Both the position numbers and the translations under genes were made by a program. Shown piece after piece: positions 16,167 through 26,000 of a DNA stretch of 56,009 nt. The notes under the pieces are model-generated. The model saw nothing but the letters and a program-made list of their open reading frames with translations. It did not search any database and was not told where the DNA came from. Origin of the DNA: Bacteroidales bacterium (GTDB lineage: Bacteria; Bacteroidota; Bacteroidia; Bacteroidales; UBA10428); contig JAFGVA010000063.1 of assembly GCA_016938235.1 (NCBI GenBank), positions 1-56,009 of the forward strand, read 5' to 3'. The stretch's first letter is position 1. Every line of letters begins with the position of its first letter.

Positions 16167-18278
16167 ATGAAAAGAATTATTTACTTATTTATTATCAGTG
16201 CCTTAGCAATAACTAGCTGTAAAAAAGATACCATGACAAAGAACCCTCTGTTGGCTGACTGGAACACGCCGTTTCATGTTCCTCCTTTTGATGAGATTAA
16301 GAACGAGAATTATTTGCCGGCTTTTGAAGAGGCAATAAAAATGCATCAACATGAGATTGATGTAATAATTACCAATTCTACTGAGCCCAATTTTGAAAAT
16401 ACCATATATCCATTAGATAAATCAGGCGATCTACTTCAAAGAATTTCCCTGGTATTCTTCAACATTGATGGCGCAAACACAAGTGAAGAAATTCAGCAAA
16501 TAGCACTAAAGGTGGGTCCAATGCTAAATGAGCATTACGACAACATCTTTATGAATGAAGAATTATACAACAAGGTTAAAGTTGTTTATGAAAAAAGAAA
16601 CGACAGTAAGCTCGATAAAGACCAGTTAAGAGTTGTAAAGAAATACAATGAACAATTTACCCGTAGAGGTGTAAACCTTCCTGAAGAAAAGAAAAACAGG
16701 GTTAAAGAATTAAATGAAAAAATAACTAATCTGACACTGAAATTCGGTCAGAATCTTCTTGCCGAGACCAATAATAGTTTAAAACTGGTAATCGACAATA
16801 AAGAAGACCTTTCAGGACTACCGGAAAACATTGTCTCTGCTGCCGCCGAACAGGCAAAAAATGACAGTATGCCCGGAAATTGGGTTTTTACGCTGAATAA
16901 ACCCAGCCTGATACCATTCCTGCAATATGCTGATAAGCGTGACCTGCGCGAAAAAATATACCGTGGATATTTTATGCGTGGGAACAACAGCAACGAATTT
17001 GACAATAAAGATATACTTAGAGAAATTGCAGAACTGAGAGCTGAACGCGCTGAAATTCTGGGATTTAAGAATCACGCCGAATATGTCATCGATGTCAACA
17101 TGGCCAAAACCCCCGAAAATGTGTATGATTTTTTAAATAAAGTGTGGACTCCCGCTCTGAACTTATCGAAAACAGAACTTTCAGAAATGCAGGCACTTGC
17201 CGATGCAAATGGAGATAAGGTAAAACTGGAATCGTGGGATTGGTGGTATTATGCCGAGAAACTGAGAAAGCAAAAATACGATCTTGATGAGGCTGAACTT
17301 AAACCCTACTTCAAACTTGATAATGTTAGAGATGGGATGTTTTGGGTTGCAAACAAATTATACGGAGTTAGCTTTGAAAAGCTGGAGGATATACCAATTT
17401 ACCACCCTGAAGTTGAAGTGTTTGAAGCTAAAGAAGCAGATGGAACACACATAGGATTGTTGTACCTTGATTATTTTCCACGCGAAAGCAAAGGGGGTGG
17501 CGCCTGGTGTACTACATTTCAGGATGCAACCTACAGGGATGGTAAAAAAATACCTCCTGTTGTTTCCATTGTAACAAACTTCACAAAACCTACAGAAGAT
17601 ACGCCATCGCTATTAACCTGGGATGAAGTAACGACACTCTTCCATGAATTTGGTCATGCCCTGCACGCCTTGTTTACCGAAGGAAAATACAATAAAACAG
17701 CAGGCGTTGTTGCACAGGACTATGTTGAACTGCCATCTCAGGTTATGGAAAACTGGGCTGCAGAACCAGAGGTAATGAAGCATTACGGGAAACATTACCA
17801 AACCGGAAACACAATACCTGATGAGTTAATAAAGAAAATTCAGAACAGCAGTCACTTTAACCAGGGATTTGCAATGGTTGAATACATTGCTGCTTCTATT
17901 CTTGATTTGGATTACCACATGCTTAGCTCAAGAGACAGCCTTGCAGATGTTTTGGCATTTGAAAAAGCATCGATGGATAAAATCGGATTGATTCCGGAAA
18001 TAATTCCCAGATACCGGTCAACTTACTTTGCTCATATATTTAGTGGTGGCTATTCGGCCGGATATTACGTTTATATGTGGGCTGAAGTATTAGATGCGGA
18101 TGCTTTTTCTGCTTTTAAAGAATCGGGGGATATTTTCAACCAGGATTTAGCTTCAAAATTCAGAAAACATTGCCTTGCCGAAAGTGGCGACGATGATGGG
18201 ATGGTTCAATACAAGAAGTTCCGCGGACAGGAACCAACGGTTGATGCATTGCTTAATAAGCGAGGGATTAGTGAGTGA
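16167..18278 (+). CDS. dcp: M3 family metallopeptidase, peptidyl-dipeptidase Dcp-like lipoprotein
   Basis: A 703-residue zinc peptidase of family M3. The zinc motif is TLFHEFGHALHALF (HExxH) with the downstream glutamate in the LPSQVMENW segment, and late substrate-binding tyrosines appear in FSGGYSAGYYVYMWAE. Size and the N-terminal helical lid (NTPFHVPPFDEIKNENYLPAF) are typical of Dcp, which removes dipeptides from peptide C-termini. A lipoprotein signal (ALAITSCKKD, Cys near residue 17) puts it on a periplasmic membrane face. The last codons, AGT GAG TGA, are part of a GTGA tandem repeat that continues for 67 bases past the stop, so the natural C-terminus may have been altered by repeat growth. 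Confidence 0.92.
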   Translation: MKRIIYLFIISALAITSCKKDTMTKNPLLADWNTPFHVPPFDEIKNENYLPAFEEAIKMHQHEIDVIITNSTEPNFENTIYPLDKSGDLLQRISLVFFNIDGANTSEEIQQIALKVGPMLNEHYDNIFMNEELYNKVKVVYEKRNDSKLDKDQLRVVKKYNEQFTRRGVNLPEEKKNRVKELNEKITNLTLKFGQNLLAETNNSLKLVIDNKEDLSGLPENIVSAAAEQAKNDSMPGNWVFTLNKPSLIPFLQYADKRDLREKIYRGYFMRGNNSNEFDNKDILREIAELRAERAEILGFKNHAEYVIDVNMAKTPENVYDFLNKVWTPALNLSKTELSEMQALADANGDKVKLESWDWWYYAEKLRKQKYDLDEAELKPYFKLDNVRDGMFWVANKLYGVSFEKLEDIPIYHPEVEVFEAKEADGTHIGLLYLDYFPRESKGGGAWCTTFQDATYRDGKKIPPVVSIVTNFTKPTEDTPSLLTWDEVTTLFHEFGHALHALFTEGKYNKTAGVVAQDYVELPSQVMENWAAEPEVMKHYGKHYQTGNTIPDELIKKIQNSSHFNQGFAMVEYIAASILDLDYHMLSSRDSLADVLAFEKASMDKIGLIPEIIPRYRSTYFAHIFSGGYSAGYYVYMWAEVLDADAFSAFKESGDIFNQDLASKFRKHCLAESGDDDGMVQYKKFRGQEPTVDALLNKRGISE

Positions 18279-18345
18279 GTGAGTGAGTGAGTGAGTGAGT
18301 GAGTGAATGAGTGAGTGAGTGAATGAGTGAATGAGTGAATGAGTG
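18271..18345 (+). repeat. GTGA/ATGA tetranucleotide tandem repeat
   Basis: About 18 copies of GTGA with interspersed ATGA units run from the last two sense codons of the M3 peptidase gene into the intergenic space. Because the unit contains TGA and the period is 4, a stop codon appears in any frame within 12 bases, so length changes would not extend the protein far. Confidence 0.95.
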
Positions 18346-18350
18346 TTAAA

Positions 18351-18429
18351 ATCGTCATTGCGAGGACAAGGGATAAGGCAATCTGAACTATTGAAAAACA
18401 GATTGTTTCCTTTTACTCACAATGACGAT
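18351..18429. repeat. 79-bp imperfect inverted repeat ending in CAATGACGAT
   Basis: ATCGTCATTG (18351-18360) and CAATGACGAT (18420-18429) are perfect inverted repeats, and an inner pair CAATCTG/CAGATTG (18379-18385, 18399-18405) continues the stem. The CGTCATTGCGAG...CAATGACG style is a widespread dispersed palindrome in many bacterial genomes. It has no coding capacity; it sits between the convergent dcp and mscS genes and could fold in RNA from either side. Confidence 0.85.
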
Positions 18430-18455
18430 CTACTTATAAAACAATCATTCAATAA

Positions 18456-19271
18456 TTACACTTTATGCAAATGCACATCGCTCTGTGGGAATGGAATGGA
18501 GATTCCCTTTTTATCAAATGACTTTTTAACAGTTTCCTGCATGTAAAAAAATACATCCCAATAATTTGCTGCTTCTACCCAAAGTCTTACGGTAAAATTA
18601 ACAGAGCTGTCTCCCAGTTCAACAACCTTAACAAAAGGTTCGGGATCTTTAAGAATGCTTTCATTCGCATTAATAACATCCAAAATAACTCCCCTGGCTT
18701 TATCAATATCGTCAGAATAGCCGATTCCATATATGAGATCAACCCTTCGCCTATCTTCAGCAGAAAAGTTAATCATTGATCCGGTTGATAATCCGCCATT
18801 AGGAATAATGATAGTTATATTATCCGGCGTTTTCAAAATTGTATTAAAGATTTGTATTTCCTTAACACTCCCGGAATGCCCTTGTGCCGAAATATAATCG
18901 CCCACTTTAAAAGGCTTAAAAATAAGAATCATTACCCCGCCGGCAAAGTTCTGAAGCATGCCCGACAGTGCCATACCGACAGCCAGTCCGGCTGCTCCAA
19001 GTATAGCAATAAACGATGTCATTTGAATACCAAGCATACCTATAACCGAAACCACCAGTAAGGTTTTCAGCAATACAGAAATAAAACTTTTTATAAAACC
19101 TTTTAAAGAATCATCTACATTTCTTCTGTTTAATCCTTTTACAGTAATTTTTAAGATGGCCTTGATTACCCACAAGCCAACAAGAAGTGCTATTAAAGCA
19201 TAAAGTACCTTTGGTCCCTGTGTTAAAACACCGGTAACCAAATAATCCGAAATTTGATTTAGTTTTTCCAT
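18456..19271 (-). CDS. mscS: Small-conductance mechanosensitive channel, MscS family
   Basis: A 271-residue inner-membrane channel that opens under membrane tension and lets solutes out at osmotic downshock. Three membrane helices occupy about residues 15-105; the third is the Gly/Ala-rich pore helix AGLAVGMALSGMLQNFAGG. The beta domain follows (FKPFKVGDYI, GSVKEIQIFNTIL, IIIPNGGL with the typical PNG turn), then the mixed C-terminal cytoplasmic domain. Length is close to that of E. coli MscS (286). The start is ATG at 19271, 21 bases after the preceding gene ends, suggesting cotranscription with the 19293 gene. Confidence 0.95.
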   Translation of the reverse strand: MEKLNQISDYLVTGVLTQGPKVLYALIALLVGLWVIKAILKITVKGLNRRNVDDSLKGFIKSFISVLLKTLLVVSVIGMLGIQMTSFIAILGAAGLAVGMALSGMLQNFAGGVMILIFKPFKVGDYISAQGHSGSVKEIQIFNTILKTPDNITIIIPNGGLSTGSMINFSAEDRRRVDLIYGIGYSDDIDKARGVILDVINANESILKDPEPFVKVVELGDSSVNFTVRLWVEAANYWDVFFYMQETVKKSFDKKGISIPFPQSDVHLHKV

Positions 19272-19292
19272 ACGTGATTTATAATGTTGTGG

Positions 19293-19775
19293 TTAAAAAT
19301 TCCTTTTTTTACATTCAAGATCCAGTTCATTCCATTTTTTACCTTTGCTAAAAGCAGCTGCAATAGACGGACTCAGGTTTTCAATAATAACCTGGTGCAT
19401 CCCCAGTCTTTTTATTCTCTTTTTTAAAATGGCATTCTTTTTATTCTCTTCAGCAACCATACCCGCATAAATAACCACAAACCATTGCGCAGCGATTAAT
19501 GAATTGGAGTATGAACTGCTGATATTATGAATAAATTTTATAACCTCCTCTGAAATTGTTCGGTCTGTTTTATTATAAATTCCAACAAAATGACCATACA
19601 CTTTATCTGCTGATAAAATTTTTGATTCACGTGCAAAATATTCGAAATATTCAACATCTTTCGGAGCATAAAGCCCCTTAGAATTTGTATATAAAAAAAC
19701 ACACCAGTTATCGAACCTGCCTTTCCCAAATTTCACATAACTTCCATCCTTGAATTTACATAAAACATCAGACAT
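19293..19775 (-). CDS. Cytoplasmic protein of unknown function
   Basis: I do not recognise this 160-residue protein. It has no signal peptide; the only hydrophobic stretch (SLIAAQWFVVIYAGMVAEE, about residues 91-110) is short and more likely a buried helix than a membrane segment. The N-terminal half has strand-like segments (CKFKDGSYVKFGKG, NWCVFLY) and the C-terminal part is rich in Lys and Arg. A KKRIKRLGMHQV segment near residue 120 is strongly basic. It lies 20 bases downstream of the DUF3078 gene and 21 bases upstream of mscS, so the three may form one transcript. Confidence 0.7.
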   Translation of the reverse strand: MSDVLCKFKDGSYVKFGKGRFDNWCVFLYTNSKGLYAPKDVEYFEYFARESKILSADKVYGHFVGIYNKTDRTISEEVIKFIHNISSSYSNSLIAAQWFVVIYAGMVAEENKKNAILKKRIKRLGMHQVIIENLSPSIAAAFSKGKKWNELDLECKKRNF

Positions 19776-19795
19776 CTGGCAGAAATTCTATATAC

Positions 19796-20773
19796 TTAAA
19801 ACTTATAGGAAAACCCTACTCCAAGAATTTCTTTAAACTGAACTCTTGGTCCGCTTTCATCTACTACTCCATCGTTGTTGTTGTCGATATCTATTTTAAT
19901 ATCATCATCGTAGATCAGATTTGTTGTAACACTTACTGCTATATATTTATTTACTTTCAGTGCAATTAGGTTTTCCCAGTTAACGTCAATATTTCCCGGA
20001 TTTTGAATATAATTCGAGAATAAATCAATTTTTGATGACAAGGTAATATTCTCCAGAAAATCGGTATTGAAATCATTTTTCGAAAAAATAAAACGAATAT
20101 ATCCCCCAACTTCTGATTTTACTTTTTTACCATGCTCTAAGAGTATATTTTCATTATCGAATTCAGCAGGATCAACACCAAATGCTCCCGAATCGGCAAG
20201 GGTCTGATCATTTACAAAAGTTGTTTTACTGGTTAAAGGAGAAATAAAAGCGCTGAAATAATCTGAGGGTTTATAATCCATACCAACTGCGCCTAAAACA
20301 TAGGCAGGGGCAAACAACCCCGATATTTTAACAGAATCGTTCGGATAATTGTATCCGTCGGTCATCTGCGTTTTAAAATTGAACATAGCAGCGTAATAAA
20401 GCTTATCTATAGCTCTTCTGCCATACAATGATAATATATCGACCTTGTCGTCTGTTTTCATGTAATCACTTTCTTTTCCCTGTTTTAAAAGTCCGTAGCC
20501 AAGATCCAATGAATTTACCCAGCTTGACTTCTCTCCTTTATAATTAAGGTATAAACTTGTCAGGCCGTTTAATGCGACTGAATTTTGCCCGCCAGCTGCC
20601 CAGTTGGTTAAGGATGTCTGAGCAACATTAATACTAACCATTCCACCGTGTTTCCAGCCTAAAACTGTATCTGCAGAACGTTTTTTTAAAGTAGATTCTA
20701 GATCTGTCACCTGCGAAAATGTGGCCAGCGACAAGCTTGATAAGAAAACTAAGATTAAGGTTTTAAATTTCAT
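19796..20773 (-). CDS. DUF3078 exported protein, probably outer-membrane beta structure
   Basis: A 325-residue protein with a cleavable signal peptide (LILVFLSSLSLATFSQ). It carries the DUF3078 pattern: WKHGGMVSINVAQTSLTNWAAGGQNS near the N-terminus, then alternating amphipathic strands (KSSWVNSLDLGYGLL, KLYYAAMFNFKTQM) and a terminal aromatic residue (VGFSYKF), as in outer-membrane beta-barrels. A Ca-loop-like stretch (DIDNNNDGVVDES) occurs near the end. Function is unknown. The ATG at 20773 was preferred to a frame starting 26 codons earlier because it begins the signal peptide exactly. The upstream 470 bases hold its promoter. Confidence 0.88.
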   Translation of the reverse strand: MKFKTLILVFLSSLSLATFSQVTDLESTLKKRSADTVLGWKHGGMVSINVAQTSLTNWAAGGQNSVALNGLTSLYLNYKGEKSSWVNSLDLGYGLLKQGKESDYMKTDDKVDILSLYGRRAIDKLYYAAMFNFKTQMTDGYNYPNDSVKISGLFAPAYVLGAVGMDYKPSDYFSAFISPLTSKTTFVNDQTLADSGAFGVDPAEFDNENILLEHGKKVKSEVGGYIRFIFSKNDFNTDFLENITLSSKIDLFSNYIQNPGNIDVNWENLIALKVNKYIAVSVTTNLIYDDDIKIDIDNNNDGVVDESGPRVQFKEILGVGFSYKF

Positions 20774-21249
20774 TTGTTTATAATTTAATTTTTCAATGGT
20801 CAAATGCCTGCCCCGAAACATCGGGGGAACACCACATGACTGAATAATCATTAATGTGTGTGTCGTAATAATTACTTGTAAGCTGTATTGATATTCAAAT
20901 TTGTTTTAAACAACTGTAAAAGACTAAAAAAACAGTTGGTAACAAAAATAGATTTTTAATTCTTAACTGGATAAATGTTATTTAATTCAAATCAAACTTA
21001 CAAAGTTTTTTAATGCCATAATGTCGTGATTCAAACTATTAATCTGCAATTTTGACAACATTAAATCTGTAATATTGAAAACATAGAATCAGCTTTAAAG
21101 GCCTATGTGATTGATTTAATGTATTTTATAATGCTACTCCTGTACGAATGAAATGAAACTGGCATATTGTTTGAAAAACAAGTAGTGAATTTAATTTATT
21201 GTTTAACCAATCTGATATTAATCAGAATTAAACTATGGAGGAATAAGCC
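20774..21249. other. Long divergent intergenic region between DUF3078 and hsp20 genes
   Basis: 476 bases, very AT-rich, no plausible frame. It contains a minus-strand TATTTTTG (20943-20950, possible -7 for the DUF3078 gene), a short hairpin CCCCGA-AACA-TCGGGG at 20811-20826 in that gene's presumed leader, and the dyad at 21211-21226 before hsp20. The rest shows nothing I can assign. Confidence 0.5.
21211..21243 (+). promoter_or_regulatory. Dyad and Shine-Dalgarno before hsp20
   Basis: TCTGAT-ATTA-ATCAGA (21211-21226) is a perfect 16-base dyad ten bases upstream of GGAGGAA (21237-21243), which lies six bases from the ATG. The strong SD is unusual for this genome. The dyad could be an operator or a leader hairpin influencing translation; the sequence does not decide. 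Confidence 0.5.
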
Positions 21250-21723
21250 ATGACACTTGCAAGATTGACAGACGATTTGTATCGTAACAAAATGTTTCCT
21301 TCATTATTCGATAGATTTTTTGAAGGAGACTTAATGGTTCCGATGGATCTCGGAAGGAATTCCTGGAATTATGCAGGAACAAACTCTACGCTACCGGCAG
21401 TAAATATAAAGGAAAACGACGATGAATTCCTGATTGAGGTTGCTGCTCCGGGTTTAAAAAAAGACGATTTTAAAATTAATTATGAGAATGGCCGGTTAAC
21501 TATTTCTTCAGAAAAAAAAGAGGAGTTTAAGGATGAAAAGGACGGTAAAGTTAATCGCAAAGAATTCAGCTATCAATCATTCCAACGTTCATTTACTATT
21601 GCTGAAGAAGCAATTGATGCAGAAAAAATAAAAGCTAAATACAGCGAGGGCATACTTCATCTTACTTTGCCTAAAAGAGAAGAAATAAAACCAAAACCCG
21701 CCAGAGAGATTAAAATTTCATAA
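21250..21723 (+). CDS. Small heat-shock protein, Hsp20/alpha-crystallin family
   Basis: A 157-residue ATP-independent holdase chaperone. The alpha-crystallin domain spans about residues 45-145: PAVNIKENDDEFLIEVAAPGLKK, the EFSYQSFQRSFTI strand, and the closing YSEGILHLTLPKRE. A C-terminal extension ends PAREIKIS with the I-x-I motif (IKI) that docks onto neighbouring subunits in the oligomer. It has its own terminator and a strong SD, consistent with rapid high-level expression. A thioredoxin gene follows, behind the terminator. Confidence 0.96.
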   Translation: MTLARLTDDLYRNKMFPSLFDRFFEGDLMVPMDLGRNSWNYAGTNSTLPAVNIKENDDEFLIEVAAPGLKKDDFKINYENGRLTISSEKKEEFKDEKDGKVNRKEFSYQSFQRSFTIAEEAIDAEKIKAKYSEGILHLTLPKREEIKPKPAREIKIS

Positions 21724-21748
21724 AACTAAAAGATTTGGTTCTGAGATT

Positions 21749-21779
21749 ATGCAGCTTTCCAATAAAAGCTGCATTTTTT
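21749..21779 (+). terminator. Intrinsic terminator after hsp20
   Basis: ATGCAGCTTT and AAAGCTGCAT make a perfect 10-bp stem with a 6-base loop, followed by TTTTT. Confidence 0.9.
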
Positions 21780-21797
21780 CATTAAACAAGTACAGAA

Positions 21798-22106
21798 ATG
21801 AAAGGTAATTTTAATAAACTTATAAACTCCGAAACACCTGTTCTAATCGACTTTTCGGCAGAATGGTGCCAGCCTTGTAAAGTTCAGGCTCCAATTCTAA
21901 AAGATATAGCTGTAGAGCTTGGCAATAAAATAAGGGTTGTTAAAATTGATGTTGACCAGAATCGCGAGATTGCAAGCAGGTATCAGATACAGGGTGTGCC
22001 AACCCTTGCTGTATATAAAAATGGTAATATGGTTTACCGGCAATCAGGAGTGCATCAGAAAACTCAACTTTTAAGTATACTTCAACCTCACCTATCAGAC
22101 CGGTAA
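21798..22106 (+). CDS. trxA: Thioredoxin
   Basis: A 102-residue protein with the thioredoxin fold and no signal peptide, so a cytoplasmic disulphide reductant. The active site is FSAEWCQPCKVQAP (WCxPC, with Gln replacing the usual Gly of WCGPC), and the cis-proline loop is QIQGVPTLAVYKNG. The buried aspartate is in VLIDFSAEW. The CQPC variant changes redox potential in other thioredoxins and hints at a specialised role, perhaps stress-related given the Hsp20 neighbour. It starts 18 bases after the hsp20 terminator and may depend on read-through. It ends 13 bases before the convergent rhomboid gene. Confidence 0.92.
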   Translation: MKGNFNKLINSETPVLIDFSAEWCQPCKVQAPILKDIAVELGNKIRVVKIDVDQNREIASRYQIQGVPTLAVYKNGNMVYRQSGVHQKTQLLSILQPHLSDR

Positions 22107-22119
22107 TCTAATATAAAAA

Positions 22120-22794
22120 TTATTTTCCTTTTTTCTTTTTCTTGTATTTTCTCTTAACGAAAAATTTGTAGAAAATAAGTCCGGCTAAAAAGCCACCTAT
22201 GTGTGCCCAAAAAGCAATTCCCGTTGCTGTATTGCTAAACAGAAGATGGAAGGTGCCGTTAAAAAACTGAACAAAAAACCAAATTCCAATAAATATAAAC
22301 GCAGGAATAGGGATAAACAAAGGCAAGAAAAACACCGGAACCAGGGATATTATTCTGCTCTTTGGAAATAAAAACATATAAGCTGCCATAACCCCCGAAA
22401 TAGCACCAGAAGCACCAAGAGCCGGAATCATTGAATTTATATACAACACATAATGGCAAAGCGATGCCATTATTCCTGACAAAAGATAAAAAACAAGGTA
22501 TCGGAAACTTCCCATTCTGTCTTCCACATTGTCGCCAAAAATGTATAGCATCCACATATTCCCCAAAAAATGTAGCCAACCGCCATGCAGAAACATATTT
22601 GTAAGAAAAGTGTAATTTGTATTTCCAAAAATACTTGTAGTAGCAGGAATTAACCCGAATTTATCAAAAAACGCTTCAGTCTGTTCGGGATTCATTAATA
22701 ATTCAAAAATAAAAACAGTAAAATTTAACATGATTATTATCCAGTTCATTACAGGAAATCTGGCTGATTTAATTGTGTCTTTTAAGGGTATCAT
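22120..22794 (-). CDS. Rhomboid family intramembrane serine protease
   Basis: A 224-residue integral membrane protease with six predicted membrane helices. The catalytic serine is in the loop-helix GASGAISGVMAAY and the catalytic histidine in FWAHIGGFLAGLIF; the LHGGWLHFLGNMWMLYIFG segment is the family's HxxxHxxxN region. A very basic tail (VKRKYKKKKKGK) would face the cytoplasm. The ATG at 22794 (MIPLKDTIKS, a common rhomboid start in this phylum) was chosen over a GTG 22 codons upstream. Natural substrates cannot be inferred here. Confidence 0.93.
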   Translation of the reverse strand: MIPLKDTIKSARFPVMNWIIIMLNFTVFIFELLMNPEQTEAFFDKFGLIPATTSIFGNTNYTFLTNMFLHGGWLHFLGNMWMLYIFGDNVEDRMGSFRYLVFYLLSGIMASLCHYVLYINSMIPALGASGAISGVMAAYMFLFPKSRIISLVPVFFLPLFIPIPAFIFIGIWFFVQFFNGTFHLLFSNTATGIAFWAHIGGFLAGLIFYKFFVKRKYKKKKKGK

Positions 22795-22947
22795 GGTTTT
22801 TATTTGTCCGTTAAATATAATGCGCTTTAAAAATACGACTTCGTTCTTTGATAAATTCACATTGTGAATGATAAAAACAGGAAAATCGATTGCTTTAAAT
22901 TAAGCTATGATATACCTGCTAATATGAACTTGTTTCGAAATAAAAAT

Positions 22948-22988
22948 CCTGCAATCGATTGCAGGTGAAGAAAATTTTTATATTTTTG
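22948..22988 (+). promoter_or_regulatory. Promoter of susC/susD pair 1 with overlapping 18-bp palindrome
   Basis: ATTG (22958-22961), a 19-base spacer and TATTTTTG (22981-22988) fit the Bacteroidota promoter pattern, with transcription starting about 100 bases before susC. CCTGCAATCGATTGCAGG (22948-22965) is a perfect palindrome covering the -33 element; its TGCAATCGATTGCA core with central CG is of the LacI-family operator type. Nine bases of it (ATCGATTGC) recur at 22885-22893. Repression by a LacI-like regulator encoded elsewhere is inferred. Confidence 0.6.
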
Positions 22989-23094
22989 GCTCATTGTAAG
23001 AACCCAAAAACCTATTGTTCTTAAATAATTTACTTACACTCTAAACAAATAACATTAATTAAATTAACGAATTATTCACCTTAACTATGGACCT

Positions 23095-26000
23095 ATGAAA
23101 AAAATCACAACTTTTCTGGTACTTATTTTTCTGGGAAGTTTGCAACTCATGTATTCCCAGGATCAATCAGTATCTGGTAAGGTTACAGACGGTAATACCG
23201 GCGAACCTCTACCAGGTGTAAACGTAGTTGTTGCAGGTACAACTAACGGTACCATCACCGATATTGATGGTGCATATACTATCCAAAATGTCCCTGCAGA
23301 CGCTTCAATTAGTTTCTCATTTGTTGGTTATCTTACTGAAACTATTGCAGTAGCCGGCCAATCGAACTTAAGTGTAAATCTTATTCCCGACATTACAGCT
23401 CTTTCTGAAGTAGTGGTTGTTGGATATGGAACTCAACGTAAAGAAGCCGTAACAGGTTCCGTTGCTTCTATCGGAGGAGATGAAATACGTGCTGTAGCTT
23501 CGTCTAATATTACCCAGGCTTTACAGGGACGTTTACCGGGAGTTCAACTATCTCAGACTTCGTCTAAACCAGGAGCTGAAATGCAAATACGTATCCGTGG
23601 TACCCGATCGCTTAGTGCAGATAATAATCCTTTAATCGTACTTGATGGTATTCCATTCTCAGGTTCGATAGGTGATATTAATCCAAGTGACATTAAAAGT
23701 ATTGATATTCTGAAAGATGCATCGGCAACTGCTATTTATGGTTCAAGGGGCGCTAACGGTGTAATTTTATTAACAACCAATAAAGGAAGAAAAGACCAAA
23801 AACCACAGGTAACATACAATGGATATTATGGCTGGAAGAAAGCTATAAAAGTTCCGATGATGAATGGAGCAGAATATTCAGAATTACGCGATCTGACACA
23901 AAAATACCCAACAGGTGAAGATGAGAGTGATGATATGGATACCGATTGGCAGGACTTGTTTTACAGAACAGGTATTGTAAACAGCCAGGACGTTGGCATG
24001 TCGGGTGGTACCGAAAAGGGTTCTTATAATTTTGGCGTTGGATATTACGAAGATCAGGCTGTTATACCAACCCAGCAATACAAGCGTATTTCAGTACGTG
24101 CAGCTCTCGATCAGGAAATAAATAAATATTTGAAAGTTGGTTTCATGACCAATAACAATTACAATATAACAGAAGGAAACCAAATTGGAATGTACACTCC
24201 TCTGTCTCTATCCCCATTAATTGATCCTTATAATGAAGATGGCAGCTATAAAAGGAATGTAAAAATGGCCGTGGATGAAACCTGGTTATATACAAGGGAT
24301 ATTATTGAAGAAATAGGCGAAAGATGGGTAGATGAGACCAGGGCCTACGGAACATACAATAGTTTTTATGGAGAGGTTAAAATTCCAGGAATTGAAGGCC
24401 TTAAATACCGTGTGAATACCGGTTTGGACTTACGTATGAGTAACAGTGGCAGATTTACCGGACAAGGAGTAAATTCTACTAATCCCGATAATGAATCATC
24501 TGCAAATGTTGACAACAGGCTGACTACACATTGGGTTATCGAGAACCTGTTGACTTATGACCGTACCATAGCAAAAAAACACAATATAAACATCGTGGGT
24601 CTCTATTCTGCCGAAGAAACAATGTATAACAGATCATACATCGCGGTTAGAAACATACCGGAAGAAGGCTTTCAGTTTTATAATCTGGGATATGCCGAAG
24701 GTGATATTACCATTGCTCCTTCACAACAGGATTATCAGAAGAGTGGATTGATTTCATGGATGGGACGCGCCATGTATGATTATGACGGAAGATACATGTT
24801 GTCAGCAACACTTCGTTCCGATGGTTCTTCAAGACTGGCTCCCGGTTATAAATGGCATACCTACCCTGCCGTTTCTGCCGGATGGAATATTGCCAAGGAA
24901 TCTTTTATGGAAAACGTCAATTTAATCGACAGATTAAAAATCAGGGCCGGATACGGACAAACTTCAAATCAGGCCGTTGCACCCTATGCAACACTTGGTA
25001 GATTATCAACAGTTCCTTATAACTTTGGTGCGGATGTAAACGCTCTAGGCGCTTATGTAAGTTCTCCGTTTAATCCGGAATTAGGATGGGAATACTCTGA
25101 GACTAAGAATATAGGAGTAGACTTTTCTATGCTTAACAGCCGTTTATCGGGTACAGTTGAGTATTATATTACCGACACCAAAGACCTTTTGTTTAACTTA
25201 AATCTTCCACCCACAGCTGGTGTAAGCAGCATTACTAAAAATATAGGTGCAACCCAAAATAAAGGGTTTGAGTTTTCACTGAACGGTGTAATACTTGATA
25301 AACCCGATGGACTAAGATGGGATGCAGGAATCAATATCTACTCTAACAACAATGCAATAACCTCTCTTGCTTCAGGACAAGAAAGAGATGATGCCAACGG
25401 CTGGTTTGTAGGCTATCCGATAAATTCTATCTTCGATTATAAGCCCGTTGGACTTTGGCAGGAAGAAGATGCTGATTTATTGGCCTTACTGGAACCAGGC
25501 TCAACTAACATACCCGGTATGATTAGAGTTGAATATACCGGTGAATATAATGAGGACGGAACACCTGAAAGACGAATCACAGAGGAGGATAGACAAATAA
25601 TGAGCCTTGATCCTGACTTTTTAGGTGGATTTAACACTGTTCTTTCCTATAAAGGCCTTGACCTTAATATTGTTGGAACATTTCAGCGGGGTGGCTTGCT
25701 TATAAGTTCGCTCTACTCATCATCGGGTTACCTTAATATGCTATCGGGACGAAGAAATAATGTTAGCGTTGATTACTGGACTCCTGAAAATACCGATGCA
25801 ACCTTTCCAAATCCACTTGGACCTACAACCGGAGACAATCCAAAATATGGCAGTACCATGGGATATTTTGATGGTTCATACCTGAAAATCAGAACTATTT
25901 CACTTGGTTATAGTATTGACCAGAATGTTTTGAAATCTACCGGAATTCAGAAATTGCGTGTTTATTTTTCAGTACAGAATCCGCTTGTTCTGTTTTCACC

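Noticed and set aside
20811..20826. CCCCGA-AACA-TCGGGG hairpin as a riboswitch or attenuator before the DUF3078 gene
   Set aside because: The stem is only 6 bp, lacks a U-run, and no leader frame or conserved aptamer features are visible.
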